This document shows positions 11,474-24,183 of a DNA stretch of 64,000 nucleotides, piece by piece. Origin of the DNA: Suillus spraguei. Its lineage: Eukaryota; Basidiomycota; Agaricomycetes; Boletales; Suillaceae. Made by a program: the position numbers and the translations under genes. Location: NCBI GenBank assembly GCA_016800925.1, contig JABCPU010000112.1, positions 1 to 64,000 of the forward strand, given 5' to 3'. The notes under the pieces are model-generated. The model saw only the letters and a program-made list of their open reading frames with translations. It did not search any database and was not told the DNA's origin. Every line of letters begins with the position of its first letter. The stretch's first letter is position 1.

Positions 11474-14400
11474 ATGACATCCGTGGTCGATACCACTGCT
11501 ATCGGAAAAGTTCAACGACCCCGCAGACATGTCAGGACACTCACCGGTATGTCCAATTCGTCAGGTGCTTCGCAATGTGAAATAGATGACATATTTCAAA
11601 CAGGATACCTGCCAGAGAAGGACTCTGAAGGCAAGGAAAAGTGGCCTAGAGGCGACGAGAAAGTCTGGAAGAATGGATTGAGAGGTCTTGATGCAGGTAA
11701 CTAATCAGAACAACACTCAGTTCGGGTGTCGCTCAACTACCTCCAACAGGCGTACCATCCATTACCAAGTCGATCGTCAACCATGTCCAAACGTCTCTGG
11801 CTCGCCAGCCACACGAGATCGACAATTTTGGAGCTTATCAGGCTGCAGCTCTCTCCGTCCGTGATAATCTGATCGTATGTCCCTTATCTCATATCGCTTC
11901 ATTCACTTAACTCATAGCCGATGCACAGATCAACTGGAACGACACACAACTTCACTACTCTCGTACTGCAGGAAAGCGGGCGTACTACTTATCTCTCGAA
12001 TTTCTCATGGGCCGTGCGCTCGACAATGCCCTCCTCAATCTGGGGCTCAAGCAGCAATACACGGAGGGGGTTGACAAGCTTGGCTTCAACATGGAAGATC
12101 TCCTAGCACAGGAGCGTGACGCCGGGCTCGGAAATGGTGGCCTCGGGCGTCTTGCCGCATGTTACCTTGACTCTTCCGCATCCCAGGAACTTCCTGTGTG
12201 GGGTTACGGCCTGCGCTATAGGTACGGCATCTTCCAGCAGCTCATCTCTCCCGATGGACAGCAGTTGGAAGCACCAGATCCCTGGCTGGATAATTCTAAC
12301 CCATGGGAGCTCCCTCGTATTGATGTTAGCTATGAGGTGCGGTTTTACGGCTCTGCAAAACGTTTGAACGATGGAAGCGGCCGCGCCATCTGGGAGGGCG
12401 GCCAAGAGGTTCTTGCGGTCGCTTATGATGTACCCATCCCGGGCTGCGACACGCGCAACACGAATAATCTCCGTCTGTGGGAGAGTAAGCCGAAGAGGGG
12501 CTTTGATCTAAACAGTTTCAATGGTGTGTAGCGATATTGTTGCGTCTTCTACTTGACTAATGAATTCTGGTTGTAGCGGGGGATTACGAACGTGCCGTCG
12601 AGTCTTCGAATAGTGCAGCAGCGATTACATCCGTCTTGTACCCCAACGATCACACTACTTGTGAGTATCTCCAACTATATGAGAAGGAGGTTGTATTCAA
12701 GAGGCCCGTTTCAAGTTGGAAAGGAACTTCGCTTGAAACAGCAGTACTTCTGGACTGCAGCCAGCCTCGCGGACATCATGCGCCGGTTCAAGAATATGGG
12801 AAGGCCCATCACGGAGTTCCCTCAATGTACGTGAACCTATTTGGATTCTCGATTACCAAAGCTCATTTCTTCTAGATGTATCGATTCAGTTGAACGACGT
12901 AAGCCTAATATATGCGTGTGCACGTAACTAAGGGCTAACTTTACTGAAGACGCACCCAACACTCGCCGTTCCGGAGCTCATGCGACTTCTCGTTGATGAT
13001 GAAGATGTTCCATGGGATGCTGCTTGGAACATCGTCACAGAGACTTTCTTCTTCACCAATCATACTGTGCTCCCGGTACGTCGGGATGATACTAGTTCTC
13101 ATGGTATGGATGTTAACGCAAGGCATTGATGATAGGAAGCGCTTGAGAGATGGCCTGTACCCCTTTTGCAAAACCTTTTGCCGAGGTGAGTTTCATGCAC
13201 TGCAAGAATATAGTGGCATTAAAGCTGTCATCTGTAGGCACATGCAGATCATCTTTGACATCGTGAGTCTTGTGTTATACTACTGAACCTCTTTACTGAA
13301 CCACATTGAAATTTAGAACTTGTAAGCAGCAGAAAATGTTGTCGTGTACGCTGACCCAAATATCGAACCGTAGGTTGTTCTTGCAGTGTAAGATGAGGCC
13401 AATTCTATTCGAGCGTCCGACTGATTTTTCCAACAGCTGTTGAACGGAAGTTCCCTGGAGATAGGGAGCGACTTGCCCGAATGTCATTAATCGAAGGTAT
13501 TATCATGTTACAACCAATGAATCACGACCTAAAGATCTCCTCAGAAAGCGTTCCCCAAAACGTTCGCATGGCTCACCTGGCATGCATTGGCGAGTTTTGC
13601 AAGACTCACTTCATATTCCTACTAATGTGTGTATGCAGGTAGTCGCAAAGTCAACGGTGTGGCTGAGGTAAGTTTTCATTGAGTATCCACCATTCGTCTA
13701 AATATGTAGCATCATCGCTCCTCCAGCTGCACAGCGAACTAGTCCGGACGACTATTTTGAAGGATTTCGTAGAATTCTATGGAATCAGCAAGTATGTTCA
13801 TTCAGCAACTAAATACTCACATGCTGACTGGTTTGCGTGCAAGGTTCGGAAACGTGACCAACGGCAGTGAGTATCATACCTTCGACGCATTGCTGTGTCT
13901 CATCATCTTCCCAACCAAGTTACTCCTCGTCGGTGGCTGGACCAGGTGTGTAGCTATCTTGAAATACGTGACATCGATGCTCAATCACACATACCAGTGC
14001 AATCCCGGACTCAGCGAGCTCATCACCAAGACCCTAGATATAGAGAAGGGTGTGTGGCTCAAGGACCTCACCAAGCTCGAGGGTCTTCTCGATTATGTCG
14101 AAGACGAGGACTTTAGGGAAGACTGGGCAGTTGTAAAACAAGCCAACAAAGAGAGGCTTGCTCATTACATACAGGTTACTTTGGGTCTCAGCGTCAATAC
14201 TAAGGCCATGTTTGATATTCAGATCAAGGTCAGTCGGATATATCATATTGCAGAACTTGAGGGCTTATCAGTATTTCAGCGGTTACACGAGTATAAGGTA
14301 CGTAGACCTCAATGCATGTCCTCTTGAAGTCCGATCTATCAGTCTTCTTAGCGCCAAACTCTCAATATTCTTGGTGTCATTCATGTGAGCATTATCGACA

Positions 14401-15559
14401 GCATTATAGTCGAATTTTGCGCTCAATTTTTTCTAGCGCTACCTTAAGTTGAAATCTATGACTCCTAAGGAGAGGAAGACAGTGACTCCGCGGAATGTCT
14501 TCTTTGCAGGCAAAGCCGCCCCAGGGTGTAAGTGGTTGCGTGCACAGTGATCACAGAATCGAGCTCATCGCCGTTTAGATTATATCGCCAAGCTGGTTCG
14601 TTCGACGAGCGAGACGCATAATCCTGTGATGCTGACAAGCTTTTAGACCATCCGCTTGATCGTCAATGTCGCTCGTGTCGTCAATTCTGATCCTGACACA
14701 AAGGACTACTTGAACGTCTTCTTCTTACCAGATTACTCAGTCACCTTAGCAGAGGTCCTTATTCCAGCTTCGGACATCAGTCAGCACATCTCCACTGCTG
14801 GTACAGAGGCTTCTGGCACGTCTAATATGAAGTTCTGCTTGAACGGTGGGCTTTTGCTGGGCACTGTTGGTGTGTAGTGTGATGTTATTCAGTGCCATAA
14901 AGATCTGACTGTTTGGATAGATGGTGCGAACATCGAGATCGCGGAGGAAGTTGGCCCTAGCAATGTTTGTGAGTAGTTTCACATTTTTTGCCTGCGTTAC
15001 AAACTTACTGGTCTATCCTTGTAGTCTTCTTCGGTCATCTGACACCTGCAGTGGAAGACCTTCGTTATCAACACACATACCACCCTGTTCCTGTCGAGCA
15101 GAAGTCACCTGCCCTTGCACAAGTTCTTAACGAGATCTCCTCTGGGTTGTTTGGCGACGGGGGCGTGTATGAGCCGTAAGTAATGCTCCAGCAAACGTAT
15201 CATGAAGTCAACTTATTTATTTGAAACAGTCTGCTCAACACGATTCGCCAGGGAGACTATTATCTTATTACTGAAGATTTTGACTCCTGTAAGCAACTTG
15301 CTGAGCGGGCAATAGCATCCCTGATGAACCCTTTTCAGACATCGAGGCTCTTCGTATGGTAGACGAAGCCTATAATGACCGAACAGAGTGGATTAAGAAG
15401 AGCATCAGGACCACCGCAAAGGTATGGATTATCATTTTTTCAATAAGTAACATCCAAATGATCAACAATTTGGAACAGATGGGCAAATTCAGCTCTGATC
15501 GTGCAATTCAAGATTACGCGCAGGAGTATTGGAACATCGAAAGCACCAAGGTCGAGTAG
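11474..15559 (+). CDS. GPH1: Glycogen phosphorylase
   Basis: This enzyme releases glucose-1-phosphate from glycogen using pyridoxal phosphate in the cytosol. The spliced protein begins [14 protein letters not shown]. It carries [13 protein letters not shown], the fungal-type N-terminal phosphorylation segment, with intron 1 splitting the Gly codon. Family blocks follow in order: [58 protein letters not shown] [76 protein letters not shown], and the PLP-lysine region [15 protein letters not shown]. It ends [11 protein letters not shown] count about 28 introns of 45-60 bases. Early exons are 11474-11546, 11605-11696, 11750-11874 and 11929-12523. Two exons are tiny (13317-13321, 5 bases; 13374-13387, 14 bases). 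One intron (13590-13638) appears to start GCGAGT. The frame holds throughout, so the gene looks functional. It converges on the minus-strand MSB1-like gene. Confidence 0.93.
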
Positions 15560-15908
15560 GTATCTGAGAAAGGCATATGGGATATAAAGGAAAAATGGTG
15601 GGGCCATGTGCGGGCGAGTGACTATCCAAACGATAGTTGTATGAATAAAGTGGGATAATGTGATATCTTGAATTCCTGGATATAACAGTAAACGTGGATT
15701 AGTTGAGGCTAGCGAAGGAGGTGCGGGTGCAGATAGGTGCCGGTAAATAACAAAGGACAGTGGGAGGTTTCGCAACCAATGATCAAACATGAAATGATAA
15801 AAAAAAATAACCAAGAATCAAAAAGGTAATCGCGTTGGATCTTCAACAATGTCCTCAATATGATGGATGCTCCTCCGGGACGTTCACATCGTTCTGCACA
15901 TCGGCAGA
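15560..15908. other. Convergent intergenic region
   Basis: This is the 3' space shared by the glycogen phosphorylase gene and the minus-strand MSB1-like gene. It is A-rich in places (about 15800) and would hold both poly(A) sites. Nothing else is seen. Confidence 0.5.
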
Positions 15909-18906
15909 TCATAACAATTCGACAGATGCTGCGCTATTGGTATATTCAATGGGTTTCGACTCAGTAGCGGGTAATGCGGGTTCAACTGCCTGAGTGGGCT
16001 GAACGGGGGGTTCTTCTGAAGTGACCTGAGCAGCTCCAGCAACCGAAGCGTCTTCGGGAGTAGCTTCGATGCCTTCATTAGCGGGTACCTCGGGGGGTGT
16101 TTCCTCAACAATAGAGACCTGCTCTTCCAGCCCGATGGGTGGCTCAGGTAAAGCGTCTACAAAGGGGACCGGATGGAGAGTATCATCCGATGCCAGCGTT
16201 TCTGGAGTTCCAACACCGGACGCCTCGATATCATGTGTAGGCTCGGGCACTGTGGACACGACCTCTGGTTCTTCAACAGACACTGGCTCAAGTTGCGAAA
16301 CAGATTCCTCGACAAGCGTAGCCTCAGACTCTGGAACAGATTCATCGGCAATGGCTGCAAACGCGACGGACTCGCCGGACTCAGGAGTCTCCTTGTCGAG
16401 AACGCCGTTGGCTTCTTCATGCAGCCCTGCTACAGCATTGTCCTGCCGAAGTTGCAGGACAAATGATGCAGGTGCGACTACGGCAGGTGACTGAACGATT
16501 TCCTCGGAGACAGGTGCCTGTGAATGTGCAAGCGGTTGAACAACCTCTGTGGCGACTGCACCGACTGTGGCAGTAGTAGCGATGCCCAATCCTCCATTAC
16601 TTATACTCGTTATAGCCGTCGGCGTCTCAGATCTATCCTCCTCAGGCAAGATCCCACCAAGTTCGTCGACCTTGGGTGACTTTCGCATTATACCCTTCTT
16701 GCCCATCTTACTAGCCCCACTAAAAAAGCTGAATCGCTTCCTTGTAGCAGCAAACGTGCTAGAAATATCTGAGCGGAATGAAGGGCGGGGGGACGTGCGA
16801 CCACGTCGCTCGGGAGACGTCGTGCGGGGCTGTGGAGGCTGCTGGCGTACGTAAGTCTGCTCGACGATGAGCCAACTGATAGTTTCATTCGCAGGCAGCG
16901 GCTTCAGCCCACAGATGACAAACGAAGGCCAGTCCTCTGTGATGGGGTCTGCGATGGCGTCGGACCAGAAATCAATGAAGGCCTCATCAACCTGTGTCAT
17001 GTGGACACTTGCGAGCTTGGTGCTGAGGACTGTCGGCTCTTTGGTGCTCGTCTCGGATGATGATCCAGCAGAGCGCTGTCCGGAGCGTGACCTTCCCCAT
17101 CTTTTATTCGACTTAGGGGTTACAAGAGGCTCTGTAATTTCAACATCCTTGTCTGTATCGAGGAGCGTTGCAGCGAGGGGTGTGATTACACTTGTTTCAC
17201 CGAAGCCGCTAGTGGAGAACTGTGCCCAGTCACTGATGATTGGCGATGAAACAGGGGAGACGGAGGACGTTGCGCTGTTACCGTTTTTGTGGGCGGCCTT
17301 GTCCTTACTACGATCGAGAATCTTGCTGAAGGGCGAAGAGCGTCTAGGCACGGGCGATGCAACCTCAATTGTCGGAGACATGATTGGAGAAGAGGCGTTA
17401 CGAGATGTGGACGCGAGGAGATGGATTGTCTCATCAACGAATACCCGACCAAACTGTGGACCATCTTGAGCACCAGCCTCCGAGGATGTAGAGGTATTTT
17501 CGGTGGCGGTAGTCTTGAGCGCGTTCCACAACTCAACATGCTCAAAGGTTTCACCTTCAGAAGATAAGTTGAATGCATCCAAGAGCAAGCGAACGGGCGA
17601 TGGTTTGGGCTGTGGTGCAGACTCTGACAGAAGGACCTCAATGCGCACAAAGAGGACACTGCAGCTCCGCGTAGAGAAGCGAGGATGGGGAAGAAGATCC
17701 TCTTCAACACTGCTTGGGCCCCTTGAATATGGATAGTGCTTAACAAGTTCCTGAAGTCGAGTAGGTAGTCGAGAGTTGAAGCTTTCTTCCCTGTACCATA
17801 GTGAGACACACCCTCAGGCTCATGCGGCGTACATACCTGATTCGTGCAAGGAATAGATGCTCCAAAATCCGACCAGCGCGTTCCCATCGAGCATAAAAGG
17901 TGGTCCAGTTATCGGTTTGCTCAGTCCTCGTCGCTGTGAGCAACCATAAGCCCAAAAACTTGGAAAGCTTGCTGCCAGATATGCTGTTCGCTTCAGCATG
18001 CGAAGCTAATGCAGATATGATATCAACAGTCGCAAGAAGCAACTCGATGTGTGCTTGAGGGAGCTTGGGGAGGAGCAACTCTGTGAAACTCTTGGGTGGG
18101 TACGACGCCCCCTTTTCAGCATCGAAAAAGGACTTGTACCACGCCCATTCGGGTGCAGAAACATCTTTGCCGAAAGAGTTATTTTCAAGCACAAGGTGGC
18201 GAAGGCCCCAACGAAGGACAGCTGCGACGTCGTGAGGAGAACGGGTGTACTCGAGCTCAGCCTCAAAGGTGGATATTGCCGCGGCAGGCGTTGGAGAGAG
18301 TGCGGCTGGGCGGCTTTTGGGAGCCAAAGAATGGATGAAGAGCGAGATCAGCTTTCGTTGAATGTCGGGTGATGCAGAGTGCCAATGAGGGTGCATGATT
18401 CCGAGAGTTTCCAAGCCTGAGACGATTATGAACATCAGATACGATCGTATGTTAATCAACTTACCTCGCTCAGTGATGGCCTGGGCACAGGCTCGAACGA
18501 GGATGAGAGCTTCCGAAGGATTCAGAAGCTTTGCATTAACGATAGAGTCATCGAGAATCCTTTGAGACTCGGGATTAACTTCGAAAACGCCAAATTCGAG
18601 AGACTCTGCATTGTCTTTCAGACTCGGAAGTTGAAGCGACAATTGAGGAAGGTTCTCCGTGCGTCTGTGCGAAGAGTGAGGGGATGTAAACCGAGATTTA
18701 GGCCTAAACAACGAGAATCCTGCATGATCTTTATCCGTCTGAGCCTTTGATGAGGTACTAATGCTGGGAGTCGTAAAGTTCAGTGGAGAAACAGCCTCAT
18801 ATCTTCCGTCCAGTAAACCATTGTCATTAGAGTCCTGAAAATGTTTTGCTTGAATCCTGTCATCACTTGTCTTTCGGCCAAAGACCTTGTTCAAGAACGA
18901 GGGCAT
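15909..18906 (-). CDS. MSB1: Msb1/Mug8-domain morphogenesis protein
   Basis: Three exons (18906-18465, 18416-17837, 17790-15909) sum to 2904 bases, giving 967 residues. The N-terminal 380 residues carry blocks that fit the Msb1/Mug8 domain: LNPSEALILVRACAQAITERG, SPDIQRKLISLF, VLRWGLRHLVLE, and WTTFYARWERAGRILEHLFLARIR. The C-terminal 550 residues are low-complexity, Ser/Pro/Glu-rich and probably disordered. Both introns have GT-AG ends. The second falls right after the LARIR block and joins EESFNSRLPTRLQELVKHYPYS. In yeast, Msb1 works with Cdc42/Rho1 in polarised growth and wall integrity; the same role here is an inference. The start is the first ATG of MPSFLNKVFGRK. An upstream exon-like piece with MDPAKFAVVDRF (near 19182) is separated by stops and may be a 5' leader. 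Confidence 0.75.
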
Positions 18907-21900
18907 GGTTTAGCCTGACGCTTGGATCTCAGCGAGGGAACCGAATGAACTGGATGGTTGCAAAAGATCATGATCAGGGACTTCAAGTTAAACAACGAGT
19001 TAAAGAATAAAAACTCACGAATTTCGCGTTTTCGGGTGGCGCCAGAGTGGTGAACGCTCGTCGTGCTGAACAGCGCGTAATGCGTATGGTAACTCCTCTT
19101 CTGCAAACTGTCCCATTCAAAATCTTCTACCACGTGGTTTGTACGGAACCGATCAACAACCGCAAACTTGGCAGGGTCCATTTTAGGACTCCGGCTTTGT
19201 GACGTTAGTATGACCAACCAGCTCAACTTGAAGGAGAACATTATGGCCCATCTTGTCGACAGCGATAACAGTATGTTTTATCTTAAAGATACAGTCGAGT
19301 ATAAGTCTGGGTCAAGCGTACACCCAAATAATGTCCTTGGAGGCATCGACACTCCAAGTCGATTTACAAAAATGATAAGCTTATCACCAACGCCAGCTAC
19401 GAAGATTTCTAAATGGTCTGATCAGGGACTAGACGCTGACGCGGCTACTGTAGCCCGTTAGCAAACCGGGCATCTCTTCGCTGGAAAAATAGCCATGGTA
19501 AAAGTCTGAGGCTTCAGTGAATTAACGGGACTTCCGTACGCCTGTCAGCGCCCAAGAACCTGCTACAATTCTTGAAGCCGCTGAAAGCTATATTCTCCGA
19601 TGCCACGGACCCTTGAAAGGGTGGCCTGTCCTTAAAGCATTTACATTTATTTCTGGTGCACCTCCAGGTGCGAAGCTCAAGACGCAGAATTATCAATTTG
19701 GCTCGGTGCACGGTCATATCAGTGAAGTGGCAGGATCACAGGTCCGTCCTAATGGCATATATCAAACAAGTTAAACTCCAGCGAAATTTGTCATTGAGTG
19801 TGTTTAGGAAAGGACCCCCTAGGTTGTCGCGCTCCTCTGTGTCACCTGTCCCTACAACCGGATTCAGTACTTAGAGTTGAGCACGGGTGAACCCGCGGGT
19901 TGCCGAGACCGTGCCACACCCTTACCCGCACACAGCGCACGCGCTATAGTTCGGATGTACGCCGACCCACTATTCTACGGGTATGAACGTGTTTGTGGTA
20001 TCCGCGGTTTTCATCCGCGGGTTGTATAGTATTTTGAGAGTTTGTATGCAAGTCACTCAAGTGTTCCTCTTCAATGTTTCTGATATTGGCTTTTACGTGC
20101 GTTTGCGCATCTTTCCCTAAAGCGACAACCCGGGCACCTGATTTGTGCCATTTCCACCGCTGCTACCTTCAATACAGCTGTATAGGCCCTCCGTACTCCA
20201 CTCGATTGTCGAACGACTATCAAAGTTCTCGTCAAACTTTACATGCGCGAAGGCCGCAGACTTCTCTTCTCTTCATTTCGTAATGTCAATCTATCCGGCA
20301 CTCCATGGCTTATAATAGACGAGTGCTTTTGACGGAAGATTGTGGTTCTTTGATAAGTATGTGTTGTTTTCCATTCGGAAACCCCTAACTCGTTTGAGCA
20401 ATCTCGTGTTAAATATCGTTTGGTAATTGTTGGAGCACAACCCTGCCTGATCTTCGCACATTTATATGTCAATTCGTAGGTTTCCTGTTGCACTATCACG
20501 TCATGACAGATACAACTTAACTATCGAACATTCGACAATTCACATTTCTGGAGTGCTTCATGAACAATGCAGGCTAGCAGCTCGGCATTGGCCGCATGTA
20601 GGGTCATTACGGTCCCGGTGCAAACCTTGCGCCGCTTCAGGTATGATCTATCAATGAATCTGTACTAACTTAAATGACACTGTCCTTCCTGACTCTTTGC
20701 GGGGGCAATCACGGCAAACCGGTCATCTAAATACATACCTCTTGAAGCATATCGTGCAACAACGTTCAAAGTAGGACATTGCAAGGACAAATTGGCGAAA
20801 GCTAACCATGCTGTTCCATCGAGGCCCATGTGAAGCACAGGGTCTCTGATCCTTAATATTTTAGTCACTACTTAGCAAATCTGATAGCAATGCGACTCCC
20901 AAGTTGGCCACGAGGCTTATCACGACAAGTTGGGTGCAGGATACCACACATGCGTACTGTTGAGTTGTAGGCAAGTCTCGGACACGTTCTGCGAAGTAAT
21001 ACCAACCCAGGTGTTACAGTGAACCCGTAAACAAACGCATAGCGTACCTGTACTGTAAAATATCTACTTATATATGTCTGCCAACGGTGAAACTATGCTG
21101 CCAACGCCCCATAATATTGCGTCATCATTCCCGAAGAGTGTCGAGCTCGTACCTCGACGCCTGATAATCCAACACGTACTGTATCGTAGAGGTGCTGGCC
21201 CGGGGAAGCACCAGTCTCGGACTCCAAAATCCAATGGATTAACAGCAAAAGTTGACTTCTTCAACACAACGAATAGAATGAGAGCAGTACTCGGTGAAGT
21301 CCCTGTCCCCCGCACCCTGTCAGACTGATCACCTCGCATATAGATTATTGTACTTTGAACATAGCCTCCCTGTTCATACCCATCCCATACCACCCCCTTT
21401 CTCTCCCTCTCCACTCGACTATACGGAGTCATCAGCGCTTTCACAATCCTCACTGGATTCCTGGAAATACGTTAGCTGGAACATAAGACCCCCCGCTCAT
21501 CTTTGGGACCATGTCAAATGAGCATTTCTCCTGCATCCAACCCGACTCCTGTACCTGCCCGCGCAAGCGGCCAAGTACGCGTTGCTGTTATGAAACTTGT
21601 CAGCCTGCACCTATAGTTTCTGTTTTTACAAAAACTATCTCATCTTAAAGGGCGGCGCGTCTAAAACGGCCGGCGGGAACGCGGACTGATGGGGGTACCC
21701 CTCACATCAGGGCATTCGCGCGCGCAGAGATGCGTTGGGGACACTGGGGGTCCCCTAGACTAGATAGTACTGTCCTCCTTGGAGTACCACTGACCATAGG
21801 ACGTGGAATTAGATTTTAATAATTTTTAAAAAACAGCAAAAGTGAACTGAAAATAATTCATTTCTGCCTGGGCATTCTGTTTCACTCTAGACAGGCTGGA

Positions 21901-23286
21901 TCATTTGAGCTCGACCGAACGCGAAACAATTTCTTGTGACAAGCACTGGCACACCATTGCAACTTATGAACGAGAATCTGACAGATAAACATCACCCAAA
22001 ACACTCGCTCCGGTATTAAGTGTGTGGTGCACGTTGCCTAACTTAACATTATTCGCGGGTGCCATCAGGGAAACGTAGTTTACTACAGAGTGCTACGGAG
22101 TGCTCTGTAGCACAATCCAACCCGCTGATGTGTGTTATATGTTTCTGGATGAAAGAGCTTATTATAGAGTACAATTCCGAATATGAAGTTCGTCGATAAA
22201 ACAAGAACACAGGAAAAACCAAAAAGATATAAGTTTCGCTGTACAGTAGAGACGATTCTGACGATGTGACATACTACTATGTACTACATAGTGGCCCACT
22301 GTTATAAAAAACTGGTCGACAACTCTGCCAGAGATGTCGACCAGTTTTTTATAACACAACAACTACACAACATTAGAATAAGAAAACAACAGGAGCACGT
22401 AGAAATTAGTACAGGCTCTTAATGCTATGTAAAAAAGTAAGGAAATATGTCAAGGTCATGTTGCCAGAGAGAGGCCGGTGCAAAACAGTGTTTTTTCACC
22501 CACATAGAAGCCATCGTGTCACACTATGTCACACTGCCGTTTTAAGTCTCCGACAATTTACAAACGAAACTGGAGTCAAGAATCCTATTTGTAACTCCGA
22601 ACACAAGCTCCTGTCACGCTATGCATATCGATAGTACAACATTTATATCTCTCAGTGCTTGTGTCAGAAAAAATTAGAGTAGTGTTCTAAGGTAATGGGA
22701 AATCATTATTAAAATTCCTGATTTTTTTGCTGCATGTAATAGCCTCCTTTCGATGGATTGGCGTGGAAAGTGTACAGTATTTTGCTGCCAAAACACTTCC
22801 AGTCCATTTTTCATGGAATAAAAAATACATACAGCAAGCTATGTACTAACCATACATTATGTGAAGGAAATGAGTGGAAAATGAGTGTGCTACGTTGTAA
22901 TTTGCAACTCCGGGCCAAAGATAGTAGTGCTGGTACGGATCTCACAAGGGTGCCTGAGCATTTGGATGGAAACCCTATGACCAGAATTCCCAGTAATGTG
23001 GGAGTTAGGTGCCATTGTCACTTACATCATTACCGCGACTCACAGTGCAGCTAGAACATTCTTTGTCTGTCGAGAGTCGAGTGAATTGCTTTAACAGTAA
23101 AGTTTGAACGTTGAGCGTCGAACATTCAAGCTCATAAAATCAGGCTTGGCTCGGGAGCAACTCCGCTTGTCAGGCACACGCTCACTGAGGCTGTCCAGCG
23201 AGCAATTGCAAGCGCACTGCATGCAGGCGCCTATTGCCTATGTGACCTTTCGCTACTGACTATCACCAATAACTTCGTGAAGGATC
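18907..23286. other. Long gene-poor stretch
   Basis: I find no convincing gene in these 4.4 kb. It holds a GC-rich patch at 19870-20035 with the word CCCGCGGGTT recurring, which may be the end of a DNA transposon. A GC-rich patch lies around 21640-21770, and two adjacent hairpins lie at 22275-22356. The short open frames present have no recognisable sequence. Confidence 0.45.
22275..22356. repeat. Two adjacent hairpins, one with 21-bp perfect stem
   Basis: ACTATGTACTACATAGT at 22275-22291 is a 17-base perfect palindrome. Nine bases on, the arm 22300-22320 is the exact reverse complement of 22336-22356 (21 bases). The 15-base loop itself contains CTCTG/CAGAG, so nearly the whole 57 bases can pair. 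There is no gene within 900 bases. Confidence 0.8.
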
Positions 23287-23914
23287 ATGTCGTCTCAAAG
23301 TGAAGCATATGACCAGAACTTACTTGATGAAGCTCCCGTAGCGACCAAGGCACAGAGGCAGGTGTGTAGTACCTGTTAGCTTTGTCTCCTTCTGTTCCTA
23401 AACCATATCCAATTTCTAGGAGGGTTACAACGTTGATCTACTCGATGACCGTCCTGTTCGCCCCACATCTACCCAACCACTCAAACCTCCACAAACAATT
23501 CCTAGTGAAGTAGACCTCGAAAGCAGTTCATTGACACGGGAAAAGATTGTTCCTGGAGTTGCTACACATGCATCGCGTCCCACCCAATCTTTCTGGCGCA
23601 CTCGCAATGGCAAAATCACTATCTTCGTTGTTGCCATTGTCATTATCGGTGCTGTGGTTGGTGGCGCTGTCGGTGGGACTGTCGGGAAAACCAGCTCAAA
23701 TAAAACAAGTCCTCAAACTGGAACCCAGCCGAACAATCCCAGTTCTACAGTCTCGAGCAGTCTTATAACTTCGAGCAGTTCCACATCCTTGGACAGTGCT
23801 ACATCTACGGTCATTCCTACAACTACGACTACAAATGGAACAAATCAAAGCCCAGATAGTACTGCGGGATCATCCCCCACGGGCGCGGGTTCGGGGACAC
23901 ATGATCAGCGCTAA
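23287..23914 (+). CDS. Single-pass membrane protein, Ser/Thr-rich tail
   Basis: Exon 1 (23287-23361) gives 25 residues, MSSQSEAYDQNLLDEAPVAT onward. An intron at 23362-23419 (GTGTGT...TTCTAG) joins EGYNVDLLDDRPVRP. The protein has a short polar N-terminal part and one strong membrane segment (ITIFVVAIVIIGAVVGGAVG, about residues 108-127) preceded by basic residues (WRTRNGK). After it comes a tail of about 75 residues made mostly of Ser, Thr, Pro and Asn. Positive charges before the helix suggest the N-terminus is cytoplasmic and the Ser/Thr tail is outside and probably O-mannosylated. I do not recognise a family. Sensor-like or wall-associated single-pass proteins of this layout are common in fungi, but function cannot be assigned. 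Confidence 0.65.
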
Positions 23915-24183
23915 CTTAGGGGACACCATAGTTGAGCAGAGGATGTAGTGAGCGGTGATAGCACACTGGAGTTTATCAACTTCGACCAGTAATTTCTCTT
24001 CCAATCACTTTTTTATTGGACAACCATCATACATATGTTGCTACCTTTTTATTATATGAGCAGAGTATATACCAACTAACACACCATTCCTTCAGTCATG
24101 CAGTTACAGAATCTGTTATAGTCATTGACGTGTACGCCAAGATAAGATTTGTCAGTGTCCTGTCCAAACGTTTATGAAAACCA

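Noticed and set aside
16867..17469. 200-codon plus-strand open frame
   Set aside because: It is antisense to the low-complexity exon of the MSB1-like gene, whose codon bias keeps the other strand open.
18891..19241. Minus-strand frame containing MDPAKFAVVDRF upstream of the MSB1-like start
   Set aside because: There is a stop just before the MSB1 ATG in that frame, and the rest looks like an intron; more likely a leader exon than a gene.
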